A DNA stretch of 64,000 nt from contig NZ_QXMG01000002.1 of assembly GCF_003569765.1 (NCBI RefSeq), positions 124,001-188,000 on the forward strand. The letters run 5' to 3'. A model generated the notes under the pieces. The model was not told the origin of the DNA, did no database searches, and saw only the letters and a program-made list of their open reading frames with translations. A program made the translations under genes and the position numbers. Source of the DNA: Caldimonas tepidiphila (lineage in GTDB: Bacteria > Pseudomonadota > Gammaproteobacteria > Burkholderiales > Burkholderiaceae_C). Position 1 is the first letter of the stretch, and each line of letters begins with the position of its first letter. Positions 36,628-46,753 of this stretch are shown in pieces.

Positions 36628-37401
36628 ATGAGCGCCTTCAACGAGGAGCGCGTCCTGAGTGTTCATCACTGGACGGACCGCCTGTTCACCTTCACGACCA
36701 CCCGGGACCAGTCGCTGCGCTTCAGCAACGGTCACTTCACGATGATCGGTTTGCGGGTGGACGGCAAGCCGCTGCTGCGCGCCTACAGCATCGTCAGCGC
36801 CAACTACGAGGAGCACCTCGAGTTCTTGAGCATCAAGGTGCCCGACGGCCCGCTGACCTCGCGCCTGCAGCACATCAAGGTGGGCGACACCATCATCGTC
36901 GGCCGCAAGCCCACCGGCACGCTGCTGATCGACTACCTGCTGCCCGGCAAGCGCCTGTACCTGCTGTCCACCGGCACCGGCCTCGCGCCCTTCATGAGCA
37001 TCATCCGCGACCCGGAGACCTACGAGAAGTTCGAGCAGGTCGTGCTGGTGCACGGCGTGCGCCAGGCCGACGAGCTGGCCTACCACGACCTGGTGGTCGA
37101 GCACCTGCCGCAGCACGAGTTCCTCGGCGAGTTCGTCAAGGGCAAGCTGCTGTACTACCCGACCGTGACGCGCGAGCCCTACCGCAACATGGGGCGCGTG
37201 ACCGAGCTGATCGAGAACGGCAAGCTGTTCGAGGACCTGAAGGTCCCGGTGATCGACCCGGCCAACGACCGCGTGATGATCTGCGGCAGCCCCGCGATGC
37301 TGCGCGACCTCAAGCACATGCTCGAGCACCGCGGCTTCAAGGAAGGCAACACCACGCGCCCGGGCGACTTCGTCATCGAGCGCGCCTTCGCCGAGCAGTG
37401 A
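36628..37401 (+). CDS. fpr: Ferredoxin/flavodoxin--NADP+ reductase
   Basis: 257 residues, the size of subclass I bacterial Fpr. RAYSIVSANYEEHLEFLSIKV is the FAD-binding RxYS motif and its following strand, YLLSTGTGLAPFMSIIRDP is the NADP-binding motif, and the C-terminal aromatic-poor RAFAEQ end is like that of betaproteobacterial homologues. It moves electrons between NADPH and ferredoxin or flavodoxin. The longer upstream frame is not protein-like, so I start at the ATG at 36628. Confidence 0.93.
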   Translation: MSAFNEERVLSVHHWTDRLFTFTTTRDQSLRFSNGHFTMIGLRVDGKPLLRAYSIVSANYEEHLEFLSIKVPDGPLTSRLQHIKVGDTIIVGRKPTGTLLIDYLLPGKRLYLLSTGTGLAPFMSIIRDPETYEKFEQVVLVHGVRQADELAYHDLVVEHLPQHEFLGEFVKGKLLYYPTVTREPYRNMGRVTELIENGKLFEDLKVPVIDPANDRVMICGSPAMLRDLKHMLEHRGFKEGNTTRPGDFVIERAFAEQ

Positions 37402-37465
37402 GGAGCCACGGCGGCGGGGCGGCCCTGCGTCCCGCCGCCGCGAGCCGCTCGCGCGGAGCCCTGAC

Positions 37466-37660
37466 ATGAGCATGAGCCCTCCCGACAGCGACGACGATCC
37501 GCCGCCGCTCGAGCCGGTGCCGCCCGGCGACAACGAGTGCTGCGGCAGCGGCTGCGACCCCTGCGTCTTCGACCTCTACAACGAGGCGCGGCGGCGCTAT
37601 CTCGCCGACTTGCAGGCCTGGCAGCAGCGCCAGGACGCGAAGGCGAACAAGCCCGGCTAG
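37466..37660 (+). CDS. Oxidoreductase-like domain small protein
   Basis: 64 residues. After an acidic-proline-rich start comes DNECCGSGCDPCVFDLYNEARRRY, the PF09791 oxidoreductase-like N-terminal domain with four conserved Cys that may bind a metal or Fe-S cluster. Its exact role is not known. It follows fpr by 64 bases on the same strand and may be co-transcribed with it. Confidence 0.85.
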   Translation: MSMSPPDSDDDPPPLEPVPPGDNECCGSGCDPCVFDLYNEARRRYLADLQAWQQRQDAKANKPG

Positions 37661-38209
37661 CCCTGCAAGCCGCAAGGGCGCGGCACCGCCGCTGCCCGGC
37701 TCCGGCGAATCCCTCCGATTGCCCCGGGGGCCGAAAGGCTCGCCGGGACGTTTCGCGCGCCGGTTCTGCGTGACCCACCTCGTGCCGGCTCATCGCCTCG
37801 CCACCACCCGCGACAACTTGCGAAGGTGGGCTGCCCGATGGGCTGCGAGCCGCACGAGACCCCGGGCTTGCCGGGGGAGGGCGCAGCGGGCGTCCCCCGC
37901 GATTCGCATTGCACCTCCGGGCACTTCCTGCCATCGGCCCGCAGGCCGAGCGGTCTCGGGAGCCCCGTCATCCCCGGCAGGTTGGAGGACCGCACCCGCA
38001 CAGGCCCCTCCTGCGCCGCGCGCCGGGCAGGAGATCGACCGCCGCATTGCCGAACTTCAGCGCGAGGTGATCGCCCCGCGTGCGCCGGAGCGTGATGCAG
38101 TCCACGAAGATCCCCCGGGCGTCGCTCCGCTCACCTGAATGAAGGGGTGGGAGTGCCCCGGCCCGTCCCTAGGATCCGGCCATCGGCGCTTGAACAGGGA
38201 GGGGCAGCC
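37661..38209. other. Gene-free stretch
   Basis: About 550 GC-rich bases without a convincing gene on either strand. The open frames here lack ribosome-binding sites, and their translations are Arg/Ala/Pro-rich, as expected for non-coding GC-rich DNA. No repeat or strong hairpin was noticed. Confidence 0.35.
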
Positions 38210-38512
38210 ATGGCGGTGCTACAGGAGTCTTGGAGGGCTGCGGAGGAACTGCAGGCCTCGGCCTTGGCCAGGAATTGCGTGATGGAGGCCCTGCGGGAGA
38301 CCTCCCCTTCCGCGCGCTGGAGCGAAGTGGAATCGGCGGCTTGGCTGCTGGCGGCCCGCATCGGGCTGTCGACTTCCTGCTCGTCCATGGGGCACGTCGC
38401 GCTCGATCGGGAGATCGAGAAACTGCTGCGGGAATGGGCCCCCCGGCCCGGTAGAGCCCGGTCGCCGCAAGGCCTGGGCGGGCAAGGGTCAGGGCCGCGA
38501 ACGGCGGTCTGA
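38210..38512 (+). CDS. Small hypothetical protein
   Basis: 100 residues from the ATG at 38210, preceded by GGGAGGGG about 8 bases upstream. The sequence (QESWRAAEELQASALARNCVMEAL, DREIEKLLREWAP) is soluble and probably helical; I do not recognise a family. The terminator-like palindrome 8 bases after the stop supports a real transcription unit. Confidence 0.45.
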   Translation: MAVLQESWRAAEELQASALARNCVMEALRETSPSARWSEVESAAWLLAARIGLSTSCSSMGHVALDREIEKLLREWAPRPGRARSPQGLGGQGSGPRTAV

Positions 38513-38520
38513 CGTTCGGC

Positions 38521-38540
38521 GCCCTCGGCATGCCGAGGGC
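38521..38540. terminator. Perfect 20-bp palindrome
   Basis: GCCCTCGGCATGCCGAGGGC is exactly self-complementary with GC-rich arms of 10 bases. It sits just after the stop of the small hypothetical gene. It has no T-run. Confidence 0.45.
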
Positions 38541-38676
38541 GGCGCGGCCCGGCATCGAGGAGGTCCGCTTCACAGGTTTTTCCAGGCGCGGGCATGCGGA
38601 TTGCAGCGGTTCTGTCGGGAGTTGCGGCCCGACAGGCCGCAGCATCCGTCTCACCCATTTCTGCCAGGAGTTCACC

Positions 38677-38862
38677 ATGAACAAGGACCAGATGAAGGGG
38701 CGCCTCGATCAGGCCAAGGGCAAGGCCAAGGAGGTGACCGGCAAGGCGACCGGTGACCGCGAGATGCGCGGGGAAGGCAAGGCCGACCAGATGAGCGGGA
38801 AGATGCAGGGCAAGGTCGGCGACGCCAAGGAAAGCGTCAAGCGCAAGATCGACAAGCTCTGA
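38677..38862 (+). CDS. CsbD-family stress protein
   Basis: 61 residues, starting MNKDQMKGRLDQAKGKAKEV and followed by MSGKMQGKVGDAKESVKRKIDKL. This is the CsbD/YjbJ pattern: very hydrophilic, Lys/Gly/Met-rich and probably disordered or loosely helical. Such proteins rise in stationary phase or stress, with unknown mechanism. An AGGAG element lies about 7 bases before the ATG. It is transcribed alone. Confidence 0.92.
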   Translation: MNKDQMKGRLDQAKGKAKEVTGKATGDREMRGEGKADQMSGKMQGKVGDAKESVKRKIDKL

Positions 38863-38911
38863 GTGCGGCCGGGACCGCCGGCAAGGAAGTCCCGGAGAGA
38901 AATCCGGGGCC

Positions 38912-39244
38912 CTATCTGCTCCCCAGGGTTTCGAGGAGCCGCCGCACGTAGGCGCGGGCGGCCGGGAGGTCGCATTTCAGCAGATGGCCTTCCCGATCGA
39001 CCTGTCCCGGGATGAATCCGCCACGGATGAGCGCCTCGTAGAGATCGATCTCCAGCCCGCAGCGGCGAAGCTGCGAGAGTGCCCCGTCGCTGTCTCCGTC
39101 CGGCACCTGCTCCAGCAGGTCGAGCAGGCAGTTGCGAATGCTGGATTCCCGCGCCCCGATCGCGACGCGGTGGTCGAGAGCCGCGCCCGGCTCCTGGTCC
39201 GAGGGCTGACGGGAGGCACGCACGCGATCGATCATCGACTCCAT
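38912..39244 (-). CDS. Small hypothetical protein
   Basis: 110 residues from the ATG at 39244. The sequence (ESSIRNCLLDLLEQVPDGDSDGALSQLRRCGLEIDLYEALIRGGFI) is soluble and helical and does not match a family I know. The open frame continues upstream but becomes Arg/Ser-rich and non-protein-like. It reads in the same direction as the hypothetical gene at 39414-39755. Confidence 0.45.
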   Translation of the reverse strand: MESMIDRVRASRQPSDQEPGAALDHRVAIGARESSIRNCLLDLLEQVPDGDSDGALSQLRRCGLEIDLYEALIRGGFIPGQVDREGHLLKCDLPAARAYVRRLLETLGSR

Positions 39245-39413
39245 CTCCAGGCAGGCAAAGGCAGGAGAACGGCCGCGCTGCCGCAAGCTTGACCCCGAGA
39301 GCTTTGCAGGCGTGCAAGCAAGGTAAGCGAGTGCGGCTGCCGGCGCTGCGGCCGGGTCGGTCCTGCCTCGCGCGGATCTCCCGGAGGCGGGAACCGGCCG
39401 AAGGCCCGCAGGC

Positions 39414-39755
39414 TCAGCGCGATTCGAGCTTCCGCAACTGCGCGAGCGCGCAATGAACCGCCTCGGGTCCCGCCTTGTCGACGATCTCCTCGCAGACACG
39501 CCGGGCATGCGGGGTGGATCCCGCCGCCGAGAGCGAGTCGATCAGGTCCGCCGCCTTGGCAAAGGTCAAGCCCCGGGCGAGGGCCGCGTTCAGCAGGTCG
39601 TAGAAGCCGCTGCGCGCCTGCATGACATGGCGCGGGGCGGCATGCGGGGGTGGGCAGTAAGCCAGCAGGCCGAGCGCCAGCAGCACGGACGCGGGCCGCA
39701 ACACCAGTTCGCGTCTGTGCTTGCCAATGGCCCCTGTGAGATCTTCTGCGGTCAT
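39414..39755 (-). CDS. Small hypothetical exported or membrane-anchored protein
   Basis: 113 residues. A hydrophobic stretch (PASVLLALGLLAYCPPPHAA) near residue 25 could be a signal peptide or single membrane anchor after a long charged n-region. The remainder (GFYDLLNAALARGLTFAKAADLIDSLSAAG) is helical. No family is recognised. It is divergent from the LysR-type gene at 40037, which might control it. Confidence 0.4.
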   Translation of the reverse strand: MTAEDLTGAIGKHRRELVLRPASVLLALGLLAYCPPPHAAPRHVMQARSGFYDLLNAALARGLTFAKAADLIDSLSAAGSTPHARRVCEEIVDKAGPEAVHCALAQLRKLESR

Positions 39756-40036
39756 CGGAGGTGGCTTCCAGGGTGAGGGCGGACGGGCAATGCCTTCTGC
39801 GACTCGTCCGCCGCGATGCAGGAGGCGGGCCTTGCCGCCCGGCCCCCTGAAGGGGGTCCGAGCAAGAACGGTTCCCTCGCCCCTTCGTGCCGCCCCGGGA
39901 AGCGAGCGGCGCTCCCGCCGCCAGCCGGGGAGGAGGATCGCGTTACGACGATTCGGAGACAGCAGGCGGGGGCCGCGGCGGCGTGCCGCACAATGCCCGC
40001 GCCGGCCGCCGCGGCGCGGCCGCTCTCCCGTCCCCC

Positions 40037-40978
40037 ATGCTGCTGAACCTGCGAGAACTCCGGGCCTTCAAGGCCATCGTCGAACACGGCTCGCTCGGCC
40101 GCGCCGCCGAGGCGCTGAAGCTGACGCAGCCGGCGCTGACGCGCATCCTCAAGCGGCTCGAGGAGCAGCTCGACGTGCCGCTGTTCGAGCGCCATGCCGG
40201 TGGCATGACGCTCACCGAGTACGGCAGCGCGCTCGAGCCCTACGCCAGCCTGCTGCTGGCCGAGTCGGAGAACGCGGTGCGCGAGCTCAACGCGATGCGC
40301 GGGCTCGAGAAGGGCGTCGTGCGGGTCGGCGCGGTGTCGAGCGCGGTCGAGAGCTTCCTGCCGCGCGCCATCGAGCGGCTGCTCGCGCAGTGGCCGGGGC
40401 TGCAGGTGCGCATCGTCGAGGGCCTGTCGGACGAGCTCGCGCTGTGGCTCGCCAAGGGTGAGATCGACCTGGCGATCTGCTTCTCGATGCCGGAGACCGC
40501 GGAGCTGGCGCTCGTCTCCGAGAGCGAGTGGCAGGAGGGCTGCCACGTCGTCGCGGCGGTCGATCATCCGCTGCGAGGGCGCGGGCCGCTGCGGCTCGCC
40601 GACCTGGAGGGCCAGCGCTGGGCGCTGCCGCCGCGCCGCATGGGACCCCGCGAGGAATGGCACCAGCTCTTCCTGGCGCAGGGGCTCGTTCCGCCCCCGG
40701 TGGCCGCCGAGGCGCGCTCGATCAACGCGCTGCGTGCGCTGGTCGCGGGCGGCGGCTTCCTCGGCTGGATGCCCCGGCTGCTGCTCGGCGAGCAGCAGGG
40801 CCTGCGCGGCACGATCGACGTGCTGCCAGTCGAGGGCGCCTGCACGGTGCGGCACTTCGCCGTCTACCGCCGCCGCCACGGCACGCTGTCGGCAGCGACG
40901 GCGCAGATGCGCGACGAACTGCGGCGGCAGGTTCAGGCGCTCGGGCCGGCGATGCGCCCCGGGGGCATCGAGACCTGA
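40037..40978 (+). CDS. LysR-family transcriptional regulator
   Basis: 313 residues from the ATG at 40037. The helix-turn-helix is LRELRAFKAIVEHGSLGRAAEALKLTQPALTRILKRLEEQL, followed by a LysR substrate domain (VVRVGAVSSAVESFLPRAIERLL). The open frame upstream of the ATG has no protein-like sequence. Its nearest divergent gene is the small exported hypothetical at 39755, so its target is not evident. It is separated from the YidB gene by 81 bases. Confidence 0.9.
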   Translation: MLLNLRELRAFKAIVEHGSLGRAAEALKLTQPALTRILKRLEEQLDVPLFERHAGGMTLTEYGSALEPYASLLLAESENAVRELNAMRGLEKGVVRVGAVSSAVESFLPRAIERLLAQWPGLQVRIVEGLSDELALWLAKGEIDLAICFSMPETAELALVSESEWQEGCHVVAAVDHPLRGRGPLRLADLEGQRWALPPRRMGPREEWHQLFLAQGLVPPPVAAEARSINALRALVAGGGFLGWMPRLLLGEQQGLRGTIDVLPVEGACTVRHFAVYRRRHGTLSAATAQMRDELRRQVQALGPAMRPGGIET

Positions 40979-41059
40979 AGGGCGGCGCGTGCAGGCGGTC
41001 CGGCGCCGGGTACGGCGATTGCACGATTGCCGACCAACCATCTTGAGAGGACCGTAGCC

Positions 41060-41638
41060 ATGGGCTTGCTCGATCAGATTCTGGGGGGACTCGCCGGCGG
41101 CGCCGCCGGAGGCGGTGTACCGGGCGGTGGTTTCCCGGGCGGCGGTGCGCCGATGGGACAGGCACCCGCGGGCGGTGGCACGAGCCACGTGCTGATGGCC
41201 TTGCTGCCCGTCGTGCTGAGCATGCTGGCGAACCGGCAGCACGGCGGCGCCGGCGGCGGCATGGCCCCCGGCTGGGGCGGCGGCACGGGCGCAGGCCTGG
41301 GCGGCTTGGGCGGGAGCATGGGGGGACTGGGCGGCCTCGGGGGCCTCGGCGGCCTGCTCGAGCAGTTCTCCCGCAGCGGCTACGGCCAGCATGCGAACTC
41401 CTGGGTCGGCACCGGCGCGAACCAGCCCCTGCCCCCGCAGGCCCTGTCCGAGGTGTTCGGGCCCGGGCAGATCTCGGAGATCGCCACCCGGGCCGGCGTC
41501 AGCGAGGACGAGGCGCGGATGGGACTGTCGCAGCTGCTTCCCGAGGTGGTCGACCAGCTCACGCCCGAGGGCCGGCTGCCCGAGCAGGACCAGCTGCTCT
41601 CCCGCATCGGCGACTACGAGCGGCGCCTGCCGCGCTGA
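41060..41638 (+). CDS. YidB-family (DUF937) glycine-rich protein
   Basis: 192 residues. MGLLDQILGGLAGG begins like YidB, followed by a long Gly-rich middle part (about residues 15-115), and the C-terminal domain WVGTGANQPLPPQALSEVFGPGQISEIATRAGVSEDEA is the DUF937 signature. The role is unknown. The Gly-rich part is longer than in the E. coli protein. Confidence 0.88.
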   Translation: MGLLDQILGGLAGGAAGGGVPGGGFPGGGAPMGQAPAGGGTSHVLMALLPVVLSMLANRQHGGAGGGMAPGWGGGTGAGLGGLGGSMGGLGGLGGLGGLLEQFSRSGYGQHANSWVGTGANQPLPPQALSEVFGPGQISEIATRAGVSEDEARMGLSQLLPEVVDQLTPEGRLPEQDQLLSRIGDYERRLPR

Positions 41639-41764
41639 GCGGGCGGCACGACGCGCGGGGCGGGGCTGCGCCCGGGAGCGGCCCCGATAGACCTGCGTCG
41701 GCCGGGCACATTGCCGCCGCCCTAGACTGCGGCGGCTTCTGCCACGACGCCTCGCCCTCCCCAC

Positions 41765-42955
41765 ATGCCTTCCTCCTTCGCCCGGCCGGTCCGGGCCGTG
41801 CGCCTGCAGTTCTTCATCAGCGGCTTCCTGTTCGCGACCTGGGGCGTGCACGTGCCGACCGTACGGCGCCACTACGGGCTCGACGAGCAGGCGCTGGCGC
41901 TGACGATGCTCGCCGCCGGCGTCGGCGCGCTGTGCGGCCTCGCCTTCGCCGGCCGCTGGGTCGGCCGCTTCGGGCCGCAGCGCGTCGCCTTGCTCACGGG
42001 CACGGTGGCGGCGCTGGCCCTCGCGGCGCTGCTGGCCAGCGCCTCATGGCCGGTGCTGCTGCTGACGATGGGAGTCTTCGGCCTGGCCGGCAGCGTGTTC
42101 GACGTGGCGATGAACGCGGGCGGCTCGGCGCTCGAGCACGCCAGCGGCCGCAGCCTGATGAGCCGCTTCCACGCGTTGTTCAGCTTCGGGGGCATGGCCG
42201 GCGCCGCCTTCGGCAGCGCCTGGCTCGGGCTCGACGCCCCGCCAACCGCGCATCTCGCCGCCGTCGCGCTCGCCGCATGCGCTGCCTTGTGGTGCCACGC
42301 CGCGCGGGTGTCGCTTCCGCTCCCGCCGGCGCAGGACGCGTCCGCCGCGGGCAGGGAGGCTCCCGGTGCGGCGCGCGGCGTGCTGTGGACGCTCGGCCTG
42401 CTGGCCGCGCTCGGGCTGGTGGCCGAAGGGGCGATGTACGACTGGTCCGTGCTCTATCTCGAGAGCGAGCTCGGCAGCGCACCGGCGCTGGCCGCGCTCG
42501 GCTACGCCAGCTTCTCGGTCGCGATGGGCTTGGCGCGCCTCGTCGGGGACTGGGCGCGCAGCCGCTGGCCGGCGCACCGGCTGATGACGGCCAGTGCGCT
42601 GCTCGCGGCCTGCGGCATGGCGGTCGCGCTGCTCGGCCGGCATCCGGTTCTCGCGCTGGCGTGCTTCGCGCTCGTCGGCCTCGGCCTCGCCAACGTGATC
42701 CCGGTGCTGTTCAGCGCCGCGTCGCGCCTGCCCGGCATCTCCGCGGCGCACGGCATCGCCGCGGTGTCCTCGGTCGGCTACGTCGGCTTCATGGCCGGGC
42801 CGCCGGTGATCGGCTTCATCGCGCAGCGGAGCTCGCTGACGGCAGGGCTCTTCACCGTGGTCGTCTTCTCGCTCCTGCTGGCGATGGCGGGGGGCAGGAC
42901 GCTGCGCCCCCGGGCCGTCCCGGGCCGCTGCGCGGGCTGCCCCGCGCAAGGCTGA
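41765..42955 (+). CDS. MFS transporter (YbjJ-like)
   Basis: 396 residues with about 12 hydrophobic helices. The N-terminal FFISGFLFATWGVHVPTVRRHYGLDEQALALTMLAAG and GSVFDVAMNAGGSALEHASGRSLMSRFHALFSFGGMAGA resemble the YbjJ/FucP-like group of major facilitator proteins. The substrate is unknown. It is transcribed alone; the next gene (HPPD) is 431 bases away. Confidence 0.88.
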   Translation: MPSSFARPVRAVRLQFFISGFLFATWGVHVPTVRRHYGLDEQALALTMLAAGVGALCGLAFAGRWVGRFGPQRVALLTGTVAALALAALLASASWPVLLLTMGVFGLAGSVFDVAMNAGGSALEHASGRSLMSRFHALFSFGGMAGAAFGSAWLGLDAPPTAHLAAVALAACAALWCHAARVSLPLPPAQDASAAGREAPGAARGVLWTLGLLAALGLVAEGAMYDWSVLYLESELGSAPALAALGYASFSVAMGLARLVGDWARSRWPAHRLMTASALLAACGMAVALLGRHPVLALACFALVGLGLANVIPVLFSAASRLPGISAAHGIAAVSSVGYVGFMAGPPVIGFIAQRSSLTAGLFTVVVFSLLLAMAGGRTLRPRAVPGRCAGCPAQG

Positions 42956-43386
42956 GCCGCGCATCGCGCCAGCCGCTCCTTCCCGGTGCGAGCCTTCCGC
43001 GCGGCGCCTTGCCCGCGCCGGCTTGCCGTGACGTGGGCGCGCGCCCGGGTCCTTCGCCGGGTCCTTCGTTTTCCCCGAAGGAAGGATCGCGGCCGATGGC
43101 CGATACTCCCCGGGTGATCGCTTCCGCCAAGACGACGCCTGCCCGCCCTGCCTGCATGCCGGCCGGGGATCCCGACTGCGCCCCGTGCGGCGCGCGGCAC
43201 GGGCTCGTCCACCCATGACGATGCGCATGCGCCGATCCACGCCCCGCGGCAGCCTCCTGTTCATGGGAGACCATCTCGCACGCAGCGTGCGCGGCCTCGC
43301 CTGTGCCCCTCCGGCGGGTCGATGAAGCCTTTTTCGTTTCGTCCGACCCAATCACCGATCCACCGATACCGATCCGGAGCACAGCC
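42956..43386. other. Intergenic region upstream of the HPPD gene
   Basis: No gene is seen. GGGTCCTTCG occurs twice in tandem, separated by CC, around 43.05 kb, followed by a short inverted pair CCTTCG/CGAAGG around TTTTCCC, which may be the MFS terminator. The HPPD promoter should lie in the right half. Confidence 0.35.
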
Positions 43387-44475
<1,089 letters not shown>

Positions 44476-44671
44476 GCCGGCGATCTTCCGCGTCCCGCCC
44501 TCCCGGCGTCGTCCCCCCGGCGCCGGGGGCGGCTTGCCGCGAAGCCTGGGCCGGCCGCATCCCGCCGGCCCGGTTCCGTCGCCGGCCGGGGCAGAATGGA
44601 GGGTTCCGCGGCGCAAGTCGCGGGGCACGCCATGCCCCGCGGCGCCTGTCGCCCGCAGCTCTCCCGTGTCC

Positions 44672-45214
44672 ATGTATCCAACCCACATCAGCCTGGTCGG
44701 CATGCCGGGCGCCGGCAAGACCTCCATTGGGCGGCGCCTCGCGCGCGAGCTCGGCCTGCCCTTCCACGACAGCGACTGCGAGATCGAGCGCTACATCGGC
44801 GGCTCGATCCGCGACTTCTTCGAAGCGCAGGGCGAGGACGCCTTCCGCGAGCTGGAGCAGCGGGTCGTCGCCGAGCTCGCAGGCGGCGCCGCCTGCGTGC
44901 TCGCCACCGGCGGTGGCACGGTGCTGCGGGCCGCCAACCGCGAGCGGCTCAAGGCGGCCGGCACGGTCGTGTACCTGCACGCGACGCCCGAGGCCCTGTT
45001 CAGGCGCCTGCGCCAAGACACGCGGCGGCCGCTGCTGCAGGTCGCGGATCCGCTGCAGCGCCTGCGGGAGCTGTTCCGGCAGCGCGACCGGCTCTATCGC
45101 GAGACCGCGCACGACGTGATCGACACCGGGCACGCCTCGGTCGGGCGCGCCGTCCACGAGCTGCTGGCGCGCTTCGAGCCCTGCCGCACCGCCACCGCCG
45201 CTGCCGAATCGTAG
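44672..45214 (+). CDS. aroK: Shikimate kinase
   Basis: 180 residues from the ATG at 44672. LVGMPGAGKTSIGRRLA is the P-loop, LGLPFHDSDCEIE supplies the Asp residues for shikimate and Mg, and LATGGGTVL the GGG motif. It phosphorylates shikimate with ATP on the way to chorismate. In most Burkholderiales aroK is next to aroB; here it stands alone behind hppD, so it may be a second shikimate-kinase-like gene. The open frame starts upstream, but the ATG at 44672 gives the normal N-terminus. Confidence 0.88.
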   Translation: MYPTHISLVGMPGAGKTSIGRRLARELGLPFHDSDCEIERYIGGSIRDFFEAQGEDAFRELEQRVVAELAGGAACVLATGGGTVLRAANRERLKAAGTVVYLHATPEALFRRLRQDTRRPLLQVADPLQRLRELFRQRDRLYRETAHDVIDTGHASVGRAVHELLARFEPCRTATAAAES

Positions 45215-45354
45215 GACGGCGCCGGGCCGGGCCCGGTCCTTGCCCGGCAACGGGGTCCCCGGAGCGGCGGGTCGGCGACTGGAGCCGCAGCGTGCCGGAG
45301 GATGTGCCCCGTCAGGGGGAGACCCTCGGCCCGTGGCCGCGCCCGCATCCGAAC

Positions 45355-46680
45355 ATGGAAATCGCCCTACTCGTCGCCCTCATCCTGCTCAACGGCGCAT
45401 TCGCGATGTCGGAGATCGCGCTCGTCACCGCGCGCAAGGCCCGCCTGCAGAAGCGCATCGACGAGGGCGACCCGGGGGCGGCCGCCGCGCTCGAGATGGG
45501 CAGGGACCCGACCCGCTTCCTGTCCACCGTCCAGATCGGCATCACGTCGATCAGCATCCTCAACGGCATCGTCGGCGAGTCGGCGCTGGCCGGGCCGCTC
45601 GCCCGCTGGCTGACGGAGCACGGGCTGCGGGAGCCCTATGCCGGCTATGCCGGCACCGGGCTGGTGGTGGTCGTGATCACCTACGCGTCGATCGTGCTGG
45701 GCGAGCTGGTGCCCAAGCGGCTCGGGCAGAACAACCCGGAGGCGGTGGCCCGGCTCGTGGCGCGTCCCATCGCCTGGCTGGCGATGCTCACCCAGCCCTT
45801 CGTGCGCCTGCTGGCAGGATCGACCAACGCGCTGCTGGGCCTGCTCGGCGCGAACCGGAGCACCGCCGCGACGGTCACCGAGGAGGAGATCCACGAGGTG
45901 CTGGCCGAGGGCACGAGCGCCGGCGTGATCGAGTCGCACGAGCACACGATGGTGCGCAACCTGTTCCGGCTCGACGACCGGCAGATCAGTTCGCTGATGG
46001 TGCCGCGCAACGACATCGTCTACCTCGACGCGGACGCGCCCTTCGAGCTCAACCTTGCGCGCATCGAGCAGTGCGACCACGCGCGCTTCCCCGTCATGCG
46101 CGGCGAGCCGGACAACATCATCGGCGTCGTCAACGCGCGCCGGCTGCTGTCGCAGACGGCGCGCGGCCAGCAGCCGGCGCTGGACGACAAGCTCGAGCCG
46201 CCGCTCTACATCCCCGAGACGCTGACCGGCATGGAGCTGCTCGACAACTTCCGGGCCTCAGGGGCGCAGATGGCCTTCGTGATCGACGAGTACGGCGAGG
46301 TCCAGGGCCTGGTGACGCTGCAGGACCTGATCGAGGCCATCACCGGCGAGTTCCAGCCGCGCAATCCCGCCACATCCTGGGCGGTGCAGCGCGAGGACGG
46401 CTCCTGGCTGCTCGACGGCCACATCCCGGTGCCGGAGCTGAAGGACCGGCTCGGCCTCGCCACGGTCCCCGAGGAGGAGCGGGGCCGCTACCAGACGCTC
46501 AGCGGCATGCTGATGCTGCTGACCGGCCGACTGCCCCGGCTCGCCGACACCGTGGAATGGGAAGGGTGGCGCTTCGAGATCGTCGACATGGACGGCAGGA
46601 GGATCGACAAGGTGATGGCCCGCCGCGCCGGGACCGATGCCGTCGCCGGCCAGGCGCCGGCGGAGGCGCCCGCCGGGTAG
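45355..46680 (+). CDS. CNNM/CorC-type membrane protein with CBS domains (hemolysin C family)
   Basis: 441 residues. DUF21/CNNM transmembrane domain at about 1-190 (GAFAMSEIALVTARKARLQ, FLSTVQIGITSISILNGIVGE, VLGELVPKRLG), a CBS pair at about 205-335 (LMVPRNDIVYLD, AFVIDEYGEVQGLVTLQDLIEAI) and a CorC_HlyC C-terminal domain (EEERGRYQTLSGMLMLLTGRLP). Such proteins take part in Mg2+/Co2+ export or tolerance. They are called hemolysins in older literature without good evidence. It follows aroK by 140 bases. Confidence 0.92.
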   Translation: MEIALLVALILLNGAFAMSEIALVTARKARLQKRIDEGDPGAAAALEMGRDPTRFLSTVQIGITSISILNGIVGESALAGPLARWLTEHGLREPYAGYAGTGLVVVVITYASIVLGELVPKRLGQNNPEAVARLVARPIAWLAMLTQPFVRLLAGSTNALLGLLGANRSTAATVTEEEIHEVLAEGTSAGVIESHEHTMVRNLFRLDDRQISSLMVPRNDIVYLDADAPFELNLARIEQCDHARFPVMRGEPDNIIGVVNARRLLSQTARGQQPALDDKLEPPLYIPETLTGMELLDNFRASGAQMAFVIDEYGEVQGLVTLQDLIEAITGEFQPRNPATSWAVQREDGSWLLDGHIPVPELKDRLGLATVPEEERGRYQTLSGMLMLLTGRLPRLADTVEWEGWRFEIVDMDGRRIDKVMARRAGTDAVAGQAPAEAPAG

Positions 46681-46753
46681 CGTGCGCGGCGCCCGGTCGG
46701 GGGGCGGGCGCCTCGCGCGCGGTTTCCGGCCGCGCCGCGTCGCCTCGCGGCCG

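Noticed and set aside
38147-38209. Upstream extension of the small hypothetical gene
   Set aside because: The good ribosome-binding site sits before the ATG at 38210; the extension is Pro/Arg-rich.
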